From contig CAKSHG010000028.1 in the NCBI GenBank assembly GCA_934456315.1, positions 1 to 15,561 of the forward strand: a stretch of 15,561 bases of DNA, written 5' to 3'. The position numbers were made by a program, and so were the translations under genes. The notes under the pieces are model-generated. The model saw nothing but the letters and a program-made list of their open reading frames with translations. It was not told the origin of the DNA and did no database searches. This DNA comes from an uncultured Oscillospiraceae bacterium (GTDB taxonomy: Bacteria; Bacillota; Clostridia; Oscillospirales; Ruminococcaceae). The number at the start of each line of letters is the position of its first letter. Positions within the stretch are counted from its first letter, which is position 1. Positions 6,650 through 13,587 of the stretch are shown in pieces.

Positions 6650-7324
6650 ATGCTGACTTTAAAAGAGATAGCGCACATACGCTCCGATTTCCCGGAGAAA
6701 TTCGGCATTCCGCGCCAGAGCGGTCTTGTGGAGGAGCTTGTTTCCACGATAGTTTTCGAACCGGAATACCGCGTTCCGGAGGCGCTGCGCGGTCTGGAGC
6801 AGTACTCGCACATCTGGCTGGTGTGGGAATTCTCGAAGGCGGTCCGGGACGGCTGGAGTCCGACAGTACGCCCTCCCAGGCTCGGAGGTAATACGCGCAT
6901 GGGAGTTTTCGCGACCCGTTCGCCGTTTCGTCCGAATCCGCTGGGGCTTAGCTGCGTGAAAATAGAAAGCATTCAGCTTTCCACGCCCGACGGTCCCGCA
7001 ATACGGGTTTCCGGCGCCGACCTTATGGACGGCACCCCCATCTACGATATCAAGCCGTATCTCCCTTACGTCGACTGCCGCCCGGACGCCTCCAACGGTT
7101 TCGCGCTGGCGCAGCAGGACGGCGTCCTCTCCGTGGTGATCCCGGAGGAACTTCAAAGGCTCGTCCCCGCCGGGAAGTTTGCAGCGCTCACCTCCGTGCT
7201 GGCACAGGACCCGCGTCCGCAGTACATTTCCGACCCCGCCCGGGAATACACGATGAGCTTTGCGGGAATGGAGGTCAGCTTCACCGTTGACGGCGACAGG
7301 CTGACCGTTACGAATATCCGGTAA
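6650..7324 (+). CDS. trmO: tRNA (N6-threonylcarbamoyladenosine(37)-N6)-methyltransferase
   Basis: TrmO (formerly TsaA/YaeB) uses S-adenosylmethionine to methylate t6A37 of threonine tRNA, giving m6t6A and improving decoding and attenuation at ACY codons. The 224-residue protein has the family's signature blocks: PRQSGLV (21-27), LRGLEQYSHIWLV (46-58), TVRPPRLGGNTRMGVFATRS (72-91) followed by PFRPNPLG (92-99), and DLMDGTPIYDIKPYLPYVD. These match the E. coli protein almost block for block, including the C-terminal YaeB extension. The ATG follows the fusion GTPase stop by 10 bases with AGGAGG overlapping that stop, so the two are translated from one message. Pairing with a ribosomal GTPase-nuclease gives the operon a common theme of decoding and ribosome function. 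A terminator hairpin follows 5 bases after the stop. Confidence 0.95.
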   Translation: MLTLKEIAHIRSDFPEKFGIPRQSGLVEELVSTIVFEPEYRVPEALRGLEQYSHIWLVWEFSKAVRDGWSPTVRPPRLGGNTRMGVFATRSPFRPNPLGLSCVKIESIQLSTPDGPAIRVSGADLMDGTPIYDIKPYLPYVDCRPDASNGFALAQQDGVLSVVIPEELQRLVPAGKFAALTSVLAQDPRPQYISDPAREYTMSFAGMEVSFTVDGDRLTVTNIR

Positions 7325-7329
7325 TTTTA

Positions 7330-7358
7330 AAGGAGCGTTCCGATTTGGAACGCTCCTT
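7330..7358. terminator. Bidirectional terminator between convergent trmO and ABC exporter operons
   Basis: A perfect 12-bp stem, AAGGAGCGTTCC (7330-7341) with GGAACGCTCCTT (7347-7358), and a 5-base loop. The plus-strand tail is GTTGCTTATT and the minus-strand tail is TTAAAATTA, both modestly T-rich. Its place between two converging gene ends makes a shared terminator likely. Confidence 0.8.
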
Positions 7359-7395
7359 GTTGCTTATTGAAATGTGCCTTTATCGACAGCCAGAA

Positions 7396-9249
7396 TCAGG
7401 TTGCGATTCCCGCGAACTGGCTCTGATACAGCTTGTAATACTCGCCCTTCTGCGCCAGCAGCTCGTCGTGGTCGCCTGCTTCGACTACCTTTCCGCCGCT
7501 GATGACGACTATCTTGTCAGCGTCGCGTATCGTGGATAGTCTATGCGCGATTATCAGGCTTGTCCTGCCCTTCATCAGCGCCACCATCGCTTCCTGAATG
7601 TGCATTTCAGTACGCGTGTCGATACTGGAAGTCGCTTCGTCGAGGATAAGTATCTTCGGGTCGGCAAGCACCGCGCGGGCTATCGAAATAAGCTGCCGCT
7701 GTCCCTGGGAAAGATTGCTTCCCCCCTCGGTCAGCATGGTGCTGTAGCCGTCGGACAGCTTGGATACAAAGTCGTCGACTCTTGCCACCTTTGCCGCCCG
7801 GACTATCTCCTCGTCCGTTGCGTCTATCCTGCCGTAGCGGATATTCTGCGCTATAGTGTCGGAGAAAATTACCGTGTCCTGCAATACTATGCCGATACTT
7901 CCACGCAGCTTGTCTACCGGAATGCTGCGGATATCCTGACCGTCGAGGGTTATCTCGCCGCCGTCGATATCGTAGAACCTCGTCAGCAGGTTGACGACCG
8001 TGGTTTTGCCGCTGCCGGTCGCTCCGACTATCGCTATCTTCTGACCGCTCTTGACCCACAGGTCAAAGTGCTTCAGCACCTGCTCGCCCTGAACGTAGGA
8101 GAAGTCGATATCCTTGAAATTGATGTCGCCATTTACGTTCGCGATCTCGAACGGCTCGTTTCCGCCGGGGTTCTCCGGCTCGCTGTCCATTACCTCGAAA
8201 ACTCGCTCCGCGCCTGCAAGCGCAGACTGTATCTGCGCGTACTGGTTCGCAATCTCGTTTATCGGGCGTGTGAACTGCTTCGAATAGGTTATGAACGCCT
8301 GGATAGTTCCTATCGAAATATAGAACATGTCAGTTTCCGGCCGTGACGCAAGGACCGCTCCGACTACCGCGATAAGCAGGAAGCTGAGATTTCCTATCGT
8401 ATTCATGCAGGGACCCATTACGCCGCCGAGTATCTGCGCCTTAATGCCGACGTTCTTCAGCTCGTCGGAGGTCCTGTTGAAGTCGCTGCATATCTGGCTC
8501 TCATGAGTGAACGCCTTGACCGTCTTGCAGCCGCTCACTGCTTCCTCTATCTGACCGTTGAGCTGACCGAGCTTCGCCTGCTGGAGCGGGAAGAACTTAC
8601 GCATGTACTTCGAGAGCACCTTAGTGACGAGCAGAGTCAGCACGATAGTCACCATGCTGACAAGGGTCATGAGCCAGGAATGTATCAGCATCATGACAAA
8701 GCAGCCGACAAGCATTATAACGCCCGAAATGAGCGAACCGAGCGACTGGGAAACGGAATTCGAAACGTTCTCGACATCATTCGTCATTCGGCTTAGGATA
8801 TCGCCGTGCTTGTGGGTGTCCATGTACTTTATCGGGAGCCTGGATATCTTCGCAAACAGGTCCTTTCGCATTACCCTTACAGTGTACTGCGACAGCTTAG
8901 CAGCAAACAGGTTCTGGAAATATGTGAACACCGCGGAGCAGAGGTACACCGCTCCGAGCACTACCAGCCAGGTGACCAGCATGTTAACGTCCAGGTCCGC
9001 AATGGAGTCTATCGCATTCGCAAGTATCGTCGGCGCAATTACGTTGAGCAGAGTTGCGACGAGCATTACCGCTAGCATCGCGATTATCAGCCGCCGGTTC
9101 TTGCCTATGTAGGTCAGTATCCTGCTAAGAGTCACGCGGAGATTCTTCGGCTTCTCGCCGGGCATCATGCCGGGAGGGCCTCCGCGACGTCCTCCGGGAC
9201 CGCCCGGTCCGCCGGGTCTGAAACTTACTACGGGAGCTTCCTTAGCCAA
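7396..9249 (-). CDS. Heterodimeric ABC exporter, canonical-ATPase half (TM288/BmrD-like)
   Basis: Half-transporter of 617 residues: six transmembrane helices followed by an ATPase domain. Visible are Walker A GATGSGKT (409-416), signature LSQGQ (513-517), Walker B ILILDEA with catalytic Glu538, and the switch His569 in IIAHRLST. The altered signature (LSQGQ for LSGGQ) faces the partner's degenerate site, as in the TM287/288 pair. It starts with TTG at 9249, overlapping the preceding gene's TAA by 8 bases, with AGAGGGGG about 9 bases upstream. An alternative ATG at 9168 (residue 28) has GGAGG 10 bases upstream. I keep the long form because a Gly/Pro/Arg-rich N-terminus (residues 11-27 here) is usual in clostridial members. 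Likely exports a hydrophobic drug, lipid or peptide; the substrate cannot be read from the sequence. Confidence 0.94.
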   Translation of the reverse strand: MAKEAPVVSFRPGGPGGPGGRRGGPPGMMPGEKPKNLRVTLSRILTYIGKNRRLIIAMLAVMLVATLLNVIAPTILANAIDSIADLDVNMLVTWLVVLGAVYLCSAVFTYFQNLFAAKLSQYTVRVMRKDLFAKISRLPIKYMDTHKHGDILSRMTNDVENVSNSVSQSLGSLISGVIMLVGCFVMMLIHSWLMTLVSMVTIVLTLLVTKVLSKYMRKFFPLQQAKLGQLNGQIEEAVSGCKTVKAFTHESQICSDFNRTSDELKNVGIKAQILGGVMGPCMNTIGNLSFLLIAVVGAVLASRPETDMFYISIGTIQAFITYSKQFTRPINEIANQYAQIQSALAGAERVFEVMDSEPENPGGNEPFEIANVNGDINFKDIDFSYVQGEQVLKHFDLWVKSGQKIAIVGATGSGKTTVVNLLTRFYDIDGGEITLDGQDIRSIPVDKLRGSIGIVLQDTVIFSDTIAQNIRYGRIDATDEEIVRAAKVARVDDFVSKLSDGYSTMLTEGGSNLSQGQRQLISIARAVLADPKILILDEATSSIDTRTEMHIQEAMVALMKGRTSLIIAHRLSTIRDADKIVVISGGKVVEAGDHDELLAQKGEYYKLYQSQFAGIAT

Positions 9250-10984
9250 TCTGCGCAGCCCCCTCTCTCATCTGGGAATTATAGATGTCACGGTAAACAT
9301 CGCAGGAACTCATCAGATTATCGTGATTGTCGAACGCGACGATCCTGCCGTTGTCTATTACCGCTATCTTGTCCGCGCGCATAACGCTCGCCACTCTCTG
9401 CGCGATCATTATCACGGTAGTGCCCTGGAGCTTCCCGCGCAGCGCGCTTTGCAGCTTTGCGTCCGTTGCAAGGTCCAGCGCGGACATGCTGTCGTCGAAT
9501 ATAAGTATTTCGGGTTTCTTCACTATCGCACGCGCGATGGAGAGCCGCTGCTTCTGACCGCCGGAAAGGGAGCTGCCCTTTTCAGTTATCATGTCCTGAT
9601 AGCCGTCGGTAAAGCCGCTTATGAACTCGTCCGCCTGGGCTATCTCCGCAGCGCGCCTTACTTCCTCGTCGGACGCGTCCGGGTCGCCCCAGCGGATATT
9701 CTGCTCGATGGTTTCGGAAAAAAGCTCGCTCTTCTGCAATACAAAACCTATCTTGCGGCGCAGGTCGTCCAGCTTGTAATCCCTGACATCGACGCCGTCC
9801 ACCAGCACCTCGCCCCCGGCCGCATCGTAGAAGCGCGGGATAAGGCTAACGAGCGACGTTTTGCCGCAGCCGGTGGCGCCCAGTATCGCAACAGTTTCGC
9901 CGCTGTTCACGCGGAAGCTGACATCGGTCAGCACGTTTCCGCTCTGCACGCCGGGGTATCTGAACGATACGTTGCGGAACTCAACCGTTCCGGTTTCGGG
10001 AGTTTCGCTCTCCTGGTAACTGCCATCGGCGATGACCGGATCAGCATCGAGGACTTCCCGTATACGGTTGGCGGAGGCTGTCGCTCTCGTTACCTGCTGG
10101 AACATCATGCCTATCATCATCATGGACATGAGTATCTGCGTGATGTAGGTGATAGCAGCCATGATACTGCCGACCTGCGCTTCTGCTGCCGCCGCGCGGA
10201 CGGATTCCCCGCCTATCCAGATAACCATGATTACTGAAGCGTTCATAAGTATCGAAAGCACCGGAACAAGCAGCGCCATCAGCTTCTGAACATGCAGATT
10301 GGTTGCGCACAGCTCGTCGTTTGCCTGGTTGAAGCGCTTGTTTTCGTAGTCCTCGCGGGTGTAAGCCTTGACTACGCGTGCGCCGCTGACGTTCTCCTGA
10401 ACGACAGAATTCACGCGGTCGAGCTTCGCCTGGACGATGCTGAACAGGGGCGCGCCTTTTTTCAGCACAAGTATGATAACGACGATCTGAATCGGCAGAG
10501 TGAAAAGCAGAATGTAGCCGAACGTCGGGTTTATCGAAAGAACCATAACGATACCGCCGATGAACTGCATGAGGGTGCGCACCATCATTCGCAGAGCCAT
10601 TCCGACGAAGTCCTGGCACGCGGTTATGTCGTTGGTGAGCCTTGTCACCAGCGAGCCGATAGTGAACTTATCGGTCTGCTGGAACGACATTTTCATGACC
10701 TTGGCGAAAGCGTCCTTGCGCAGGTCGTTCGAAAAATTCTGCGCAGCCATGTTCCCGAAAACGCCGGAAAGCACGCCGCCCAGGCAGCCAACAAACGTGA
10801 ATATCAGCATCTGGATACCCAGGTTTATTATAAGCTGCATATCCCCGGTCACGATGCCCTCGTCAACTATCCTGGACATAAGCGAGGGCTGCACCAGGTC
10901 CATGCTGACCTCAAGGATCATGAAAAGCGGGGAGAGTATCACGAAATACCAGTACTTTCCGAGGTATTTCAGTACCTTAGTCAA
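9242..10984 (-). CDS. Heterodimeric ABC exporter, degenerate-ATPase half (TM287/BmrC-like)
   Basis: Half-transporter of 580 residues with six transmembrane helices and an ATPase domain. Walker A is GATGCGKT (369-376) and the signature LSGGQ (473-477) is intact. Walker B, however, ends FDDS, with Asp498 where the catalytic Glu should be, and the switch His is Gln529 in IAQRVAS. These two substitutions mark the degenerate site of heterodimeric exporters such as TM287/288, so this protein should pair with the product of the next gene and supply the signature for its active site. I place the start at TTG 10984 because GGAGGAG lies 6 bases upstream; a TTG at 10999 would add five residues. The start overlaps the marR stop by 8 bases, so translation is probably coupled and regulated with marR. 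Confidence 0.94.
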   Translation of the reverse strand: MTKVLKYLGKYWYFVILSPLFMILEVSMDLVQPSLMSRIVDEGIVTGDMQLIINLGIQMLIFTFVGCLGGVLSGVFGNMAAQNFSNDLRKDAFAKVMKMSFQQTDKFTIGSLVTRLTNDITACQDFVGMALRMMVRTLMQFIGGIVMVLSINPTFGYILLFTLPIQIVVIILVLKKGAPLFSIVQAKLDRVNSVVQENVSGARVVKAYTREDYENKRFNQANDELCATNLHVQKLMALLVPVLSILMNASVIMVIWIGGESVRAAAAEAQVGSIMAAITYITQILMSMMMIGMMFQQVTRATASANRIREVLDADPVIADGSYQESETPETGTVEFRNVSFRYPGVQSGNVLTDVSFRVNSGETVAILGATGCGKTSLVSLIPRFYDAAGGEVLVDGVDVRDYKLDDLRRKIGFVLQKSELFSETIEQNIRWGDPDASDEEVRRAAEIAQADEFISGFTDGYQDMITEKGSSLSGGQKQRLSIARAIVKKPEILIFDDSMSALDLATDAKLQSALRGKLQGTTVIMIAQRVASVMRADKIAVIDNGRIVAFDNHDNLMSSCDVYRDIYNSQMREGAAQIG

Positions 10985-11450
10985 TTGATTCTCCTCCAAC
11001 TTCCCTGCGGAGGTTCTCGGTCATTTTGGCGAGTATCTTGCGGGCGGTCGCCTGCTCCTTTTCGGAGATGTCCTTCAGCATGAGCTGCTCTGCGCGTTCG
11101 AACGCTTCGAGTATCTTAGCGTGCATCTCCCTGCCCTTTTCGGTGATGTAAACGTGAGTTTCGCGGCGGTCTACGTCGTTCTTCTCGCGGCGCACGATCC
11201 CCTCGCGCTCCATGTTGCGCAGGGTTATGCTGATGGTAGGAGCCTTGAGCTGGGTAAGGTTCACGAGTTCGAGCTGGGTCATGCCGTCCTGCTCCATCAG
11301 GGGCTTCATAACGTGACGGTAGGAGGAACGCATGCCTATAGCCTCGAGCTCACGGCAGACGTACTTGCCGAACATGAAGGAAGCGTCATTCACGCTCTTT
11401 ATGGTTTCGTTGCCCTTGAACATGTAGGTGTTGTTGTTGCTGTTTTTCAT
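10977..11450 (-). CDS. MarR-family transcriptional regulator of the exporter operon
   Basis: A 157-residue winged-helix protein. The recognition part is MTQLELVNLTQLKAPTISITLRNMEREGIV, and the wing is KNDVDRRETHVYITEKGRE, with the DxRR that contacts DNA in MarR proteins. Both flanks are helical, consistent with dimerisation. I use the ATG at 11450, which has AAAGGA 7 bases upstream, rather than the ATG at 11480, which has no ribosome binding site. MarR proteins usually repress their own operon and release DNA on binding a phenolic or other lipophilic compound. Being first in an operon with two exporter genes, this one most likely controls them and itself. The ligand is unknown. Confidence 0.93.
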   Translation of the reverse strand: MKNSNNNTYMFKGNETIKSVNDASFMFGKYVCRELEAIGMRSSYRHVMKPLMEQDGMTQLELVNLTQLKAPTISITLRNMEREGIVRREKNDVDRRETHVYITEKGREMHAKILEAFERAEQLMLKDISEKEQATARKILAKMTENLRREVGGESID

Positions 11451-11487
11451 TGTGTTGTCCTTTCTCAGTTGTGTTTGCATCGAAAAG

Positions 11488-11499
11488 TTAGTCTACTAA
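11488..11499. promoter_or_regulatory. Candidate MarR operator
   Basis: TTAGT and ACTAA arms form a 12-base dyad (centre CT on the plus strand) just downstream of the expected transcription start of the marR-exporter operon. MarR dimers commonly bind dyads of this kind over their own promoters. The arms are only 5 bp, so this is a moderate guess. Confidence 0.4.
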
Positions 11500-11511
11500 T
11501 CAACTATTAAT

Positions 11512-11539
11512 ATTATAACAACTTTTTCGTTAAAGTCAA
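11512..11539 (-). promoter_or_regulatory. Sigma-A promoter of the marR-ABC exporter operon
   Basis: On the minus strand, TTGACT (11534-11539), a 16-base spacer and TATAAT (11512-11517) with an upstream TG (extended -10). Start expected near 11505, giving a leader of about 55 bases before the marR ATG at 11450. Confidence 0.8.
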
Positions 11540-11653
11540 TAAACATTAGGTGAAAAATTGATGAAAATTGCCCAGTCAAGAATGAAGTTTGAATGATGTC
11601 CAAAATCCGCCGACCTCCTCAAAACCGTTTGTTAGCCGGTGTTAGCTAATTGT

Positions 11654-11712
11654 GTAACGTCAGTTACCTTTTAAGGTTATGAATTGTTACCATTTTGTAA
11701 CCATTTTGTAAC
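11654..11712 (+). promoter_or_regulatory. Array of GTAAC/GTTAC half-sites upstream of the CAP-protein promoter
   Basis: Five half-sites: GTAAC 11654-11658, GTTAC 11663-11667, GTTAC 11686-11690, GTAAC 11697-11701 and GTAAC 11708-11712. The first two form an inverted pair separated by 4 bases. The last two lie in tandem 11-bp repeats (CCATTTTGTAA twice), one helical turn apart, ending 4 bases before the -35 box. This looks like a binding region for an activator or repressor; the protein is unknown. Confidence 0.5.
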
Positions 11713-11716
11713 CGGC

Positions 11717-11745
11717 TTGACATTTTTCAGCAAATAGTATATAAT
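11717..11745 (+). promoter_or_regulatory. Consensus sigma-A promoter of the CAP-protein operon
   Basis: Perfect TTGACA (11717-11722), 17-base spacer and perfect TATAAT (11740-11745). Start expected near 11752, leaving a leader of about 90 bases. It is the strongest promoter seen in the window. The 393-base gene-free region 11451-11843 holds this, the half-site array and the divergent marR promoter. Between about 11540 and 11650 I see only a GTTAGC direct repeat (11631, 11641). Confidence 0.88.
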
Positions 11746-11843
11746 ATGCGGTGGAATGTTCAATTAAGCTGACAATTTCAACAAAACCCGATAAACCTCA
11801 TCAATTTCAAAATCACGGCATTATTTCAGAACGGAGCATTTAA

Positions 11844-12788
11844 ATGTTTAGAAAGCACTCGGCTGCGCTTGCGGCTATCATCTCGGCAGCAGCACTCCTC
11901 ACGATAAACGTTTCCGCAGCAGACAGCCAGCCCGCACTTTCCCATACCAGCGGATACTACGATAACTCGCAGTATGTCACTGTAGTCAACTACGACAGCG
12001 ACACTGATATTTACTTCACGACCGACGGCACCAAGCCCGGAACTGACTCCACCGTCTACGACGGAACTCCCATCACCATCTCTGACAACACTGTGGTACG
12101 CATCGCGGCGTACAGCGGCGAGGAACTTGTCAACACGGACAAGGCGTCGATAAAAATACGCACTTCCACACCGTCCGCGTCAGTTGACGGCGGAGAATAC
12201 AGCGACAGCTTCAAGGTGAAGCTGACCTGCTCCGACCCGGACGCGGTGATATACTATACCACCGACGGAACCACCCCCACAAAGGATTCTGCAAAGTACA
12301 AAAAGGCGATAACCATCAGCGAAACCACAACGCTGCGCTTTGCCGCCTATTCCCCGGAGAAGTCCCGCAGCAAGGTCGTCACTGAAAAGTACATTATAAA
12401 AGAAACTGACTTCGACGACCCGATGTGCCAGGCTCTGTTCGAACTGGTCAACGAAACCCGCGCGGAATACGGGCTGAAGCCCCTCAAGGCTCACGCAGAC
12501 CTGACTGCTGCGGCGCAGGTACGCGCTAAGGAGTACTCCTGCTACCAGTCGCACTACCGTCCGGACGGCAGCCGCTGGGACACTATCCTATCCGCATACG
12601 GGATCAGGACGAATGTCCGCGCTGAAAACCTCGCGTACTACTACACTTCTGCAAAGCAGGCAATGAAATGCTGGATGAACGACTCCTTCCACCGCGGGAA
12701 TATCCTCAATCCTAATACCGAGTACATAGGGCTTGCATGCTACAACAACGGCTGGTGCAACTACTGGTGTCAGCTGTTCATCGGGTGA
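11844..12788 (+). CDS. Secreted CAP/SCP-domain protein with two CHB_HEX repeats
   Basis: A 314-residue exported protein. Residues 1-26 are a signal peptide (basic MFRKH, hydrophobic core, VSA-A cleavage region), with no lipobox. Two repeats of about 75 residues follow, at about 30-105 and 110-185. Each contains an IYFTTDGTKP- or IYYTTDGTTP-type motif and a RIAAYS/RFAAYS strand, typical of chitobiase/beta-hexosaminidase C-terminal domains and thought to be wall- or sugar-associated modules. Residues 195-314 form a CAP (SCP/PR-1) domain with SHYRPDG (His237), AENLAY (Glu261) and the hallmark FHRGNILN (His283), which would form the CAP cleft. Known bacterial CAP proteins are extracellular and mostly uncharacterised; no enzyme activity should be assumed. 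GGAG lies 8 bases before the ATG. A YkgJ-type gene follows 4 bases after the stop. Confidence 0.93.
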   Translation: MFRKHSAALAAIISAAALLTINVSAADSQPALSHTSGYYDNSQYVTVVNYDSDTDIYFTTDGTKPGTDSTVYDGTPITISDNTVVRIAAYSGEELVNTDKASIKIRTSTPSASVDGGEYSDSFKVKLTCSDPDAVIYYTTDGTTPTKDSAKYKKAITISETTTLRFAAYSPEKSRSKVVTEKYIIKETDFDDPMCQALFELVNETRAEYGLKPLKAHADLTAAAQVRAKEYSCYQSHYRPDGSRWDTILSAYGIRTNVRAENLAYYYTSAKQAMKCWMNDSFHRGNILNPNTEYIGLACYNNGWCNYWCQLFIG

Positions 12789-12792
12789 TACA

Positions 12793-13272
12793 ATGCTAAG
12801 TAAGATACTTTCGCACGAAACCTGCGCACAGTGCAGGCTGTGCTGCACATTTGTAGAAAGCGACAAGTGGGAGATACCGCTATTTGTCGGAAAGCAGGAA
12901 ACTGCCACCGCCGAAAGCTTCGCTCCGGTAAAGCGTATTCCCGGTACGGAAAGCTGCGTTTTCGATATGAAGTTCAATGGCGATGAGATAATCTACTGCC
13001 CCGCCGCAAGCGACCATGGCTGCGTCCTCGGCGCGGAACGCCCATTTGATTGCAGGATCTGGCCGTTCCGCGTGAACGACCTGAACGGAATGCGGGTAGT
13101 CACGCTCTCCCCGGTCTGTCCGGCTGTGAAGAAGCTCCCGCTGGAGGAACTGTGCAGATTCGTTGAAACTGATGATTTCGCCGGAAAGCTGTTCCGCCAT
13201 GCGGCTGAATTCCCCGAATCGGTCAAGCCCTACGAGGACGGATATCCTATCCTTGCCGTCGAAAAAAGATGA
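12793..13272 (+). CDS. YkgJ-family cysteine-cluster protein
   Basis: A 159-residue soluble protein. CAQCRLCC (Cys11, 14, 17, 18) is the CxxCxxCC signature of the YkgJ/zinc- or iron-chelating family (formerly UPF0153). It is followed by further conserved-looking cysteines in GTESCVFD, YCPAASDHGCVLG, and the typical ERPFDCRIWPFRV block. The family is thought to bind a metal or Fe-S cluster; its biochemical role is not established. The ATG at 12793 lies 4 bases after the CAP-gene stop, with GGGTGA overlapping that stop as a weak ribosome binding site, so translation is probably coupled. Pairing with a secreted CAP protein is unexplained: this protein has no signal peptide and should stay in the cytoplasm. 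A terminator follows at once. Confidence 0.9.
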   Translation: MLSKILSHETCAQCRLCCTFVESDKWEIPLFVGKQETATAESFAPVKRIPGTESCVFDMKFNGDEIIYCPAASDHGCVLGAERPFDCRIWPFRVNDLNGMRVVTLSPVCPAVKKLPLEELCRFVETDDFAGKLFRHAAEFPESVKPYEDGYPILAVEKR

Positions 13273-13278
13273 TAATCC

Positions 13279-13306
13279 TGGCTGCCTTAACGCAGCCATA
13301 TTTTTT
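13279..13306 (+). terminator. Rho-independent terminator of the CAP-YkgJ operon
   Basis: TGGCTGC (13279-13285) pairs with GCAGCCA (13292-13298) across a 6-base loop, followed by TATTTTTT (13299-13306). It starts 6 bases after the stop codon. Confidence 0.9.
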
Positions 13307-13312
13307 ATGGGA

Positions 13313-13463
13313 ACCTCTAAAAACCGGTTTGAAAAGGGAAAATGGGTAGAGTGCGCCGAATGCGATGAAAGCCGACGAAGTAAGGCTGTATGCCTTACGA
13401 GGAGGTTTGAAGAAGCAGTCGGTGTGCTATACACATTTTCATTCAAACAAGGTTTTTAGAGGT
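13313..13463. mobile_element. MITE-like 151-bp element with 13-bp terminal inverted repeats
   Basis: ACCTCTAAAAACC (13313-13325) is repeated exactly in inverse at 13451-13463, and TTTGAA lies just inside both ends. Between them are nested pairings: CCGAC (13372-13376) with GTCGG (13418-13422), and a 7-bp hairpin GTAAGGC (13380-13386) / GCCTTAC (13392-13398). GGTTTGAA occurs twice (13326 and 13404). No transposase is encoded. The interior is open in several frames, which readily yields spurious small-protein predictions. It fills most of the gap between the YkgJ terminator and the XRE promoter. A clear target-site duplication is not visible (only GA on both flanks). A structured RNA is the alternative reading. 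Confidence 0.6.
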
Positions 13464-13531
13464 GACCTTATATTTTTGCAAATTTCCGGCGCAAAATCGG
13501 AAAATGCAACCGAAATTAACATTTATGTAAT

Positions 13532-13559
13532 CCGCGGTTGGTTGAAAACAAAGCCGCGG
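13532..13559. promoter_or_regulatory. Paired CCGCGG sites around the -35 box of the XRE promoter (candidate operator)
   Basis: Two palindromic CCGCGG words (13532-13537 and 13554-13559), 22 bp centre to centre (about two helical turns), flank the -35 hexamer. In an otherwise AT-rich spacer this is conspicuous and would suit autoregulation by the adjacent XRE-AbrB protein. Inferred from position only. Confidence 0.4.
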
Positions 13560-13570
13560 CGCGGTATAAT
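13542..13570 (+). promoter_or_regulatory. Sigma-A promoter of the XRE-ABC operon
   Basis: TTGAAA (13542-13547), 17-base GC-rich spacer, TATAAT (13565-13570). Start expected near 13577, which is where the GAGGTG ribosome binding site (13577-13582) begins, so the leader would be only about 11 bases. Confidence 0.78.
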
Positions 13571-13587
13571 TTAGACGAGGTGAAAAC

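Noticed and set aside
9167..10237. A 356-residue plus-strand frame opposite the ABC exporter genes
   Set aside because: Its N-terminus is only the antisense of the Gly/Pro-rich exporter start, and no recognisable domain follows. The minus frame carries all ABC motifs.
11631..11649. GTTAGC direct repeat and TTAGCTAA palindrome as a second MarR site
   Set aside because: It is more than 90 bases upstream of the marR -35 and differs from the promoter-proximal dyad, so the support is too weak to list as a feature.
13311..13465. GA dinucleotides on both sides of the inverted-repeat element as a target-site duplication
   Set aside because: Two bases match by chance too easily, and the exact element ends are not known without other copies.
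13365..13574. Small open frames inside the inverted-repeat element
   Set aside because: They lie within repeat DNA, run across the element end into the XRE promoter, and have no ribosome binding site at proper spacing. Probably spurious.
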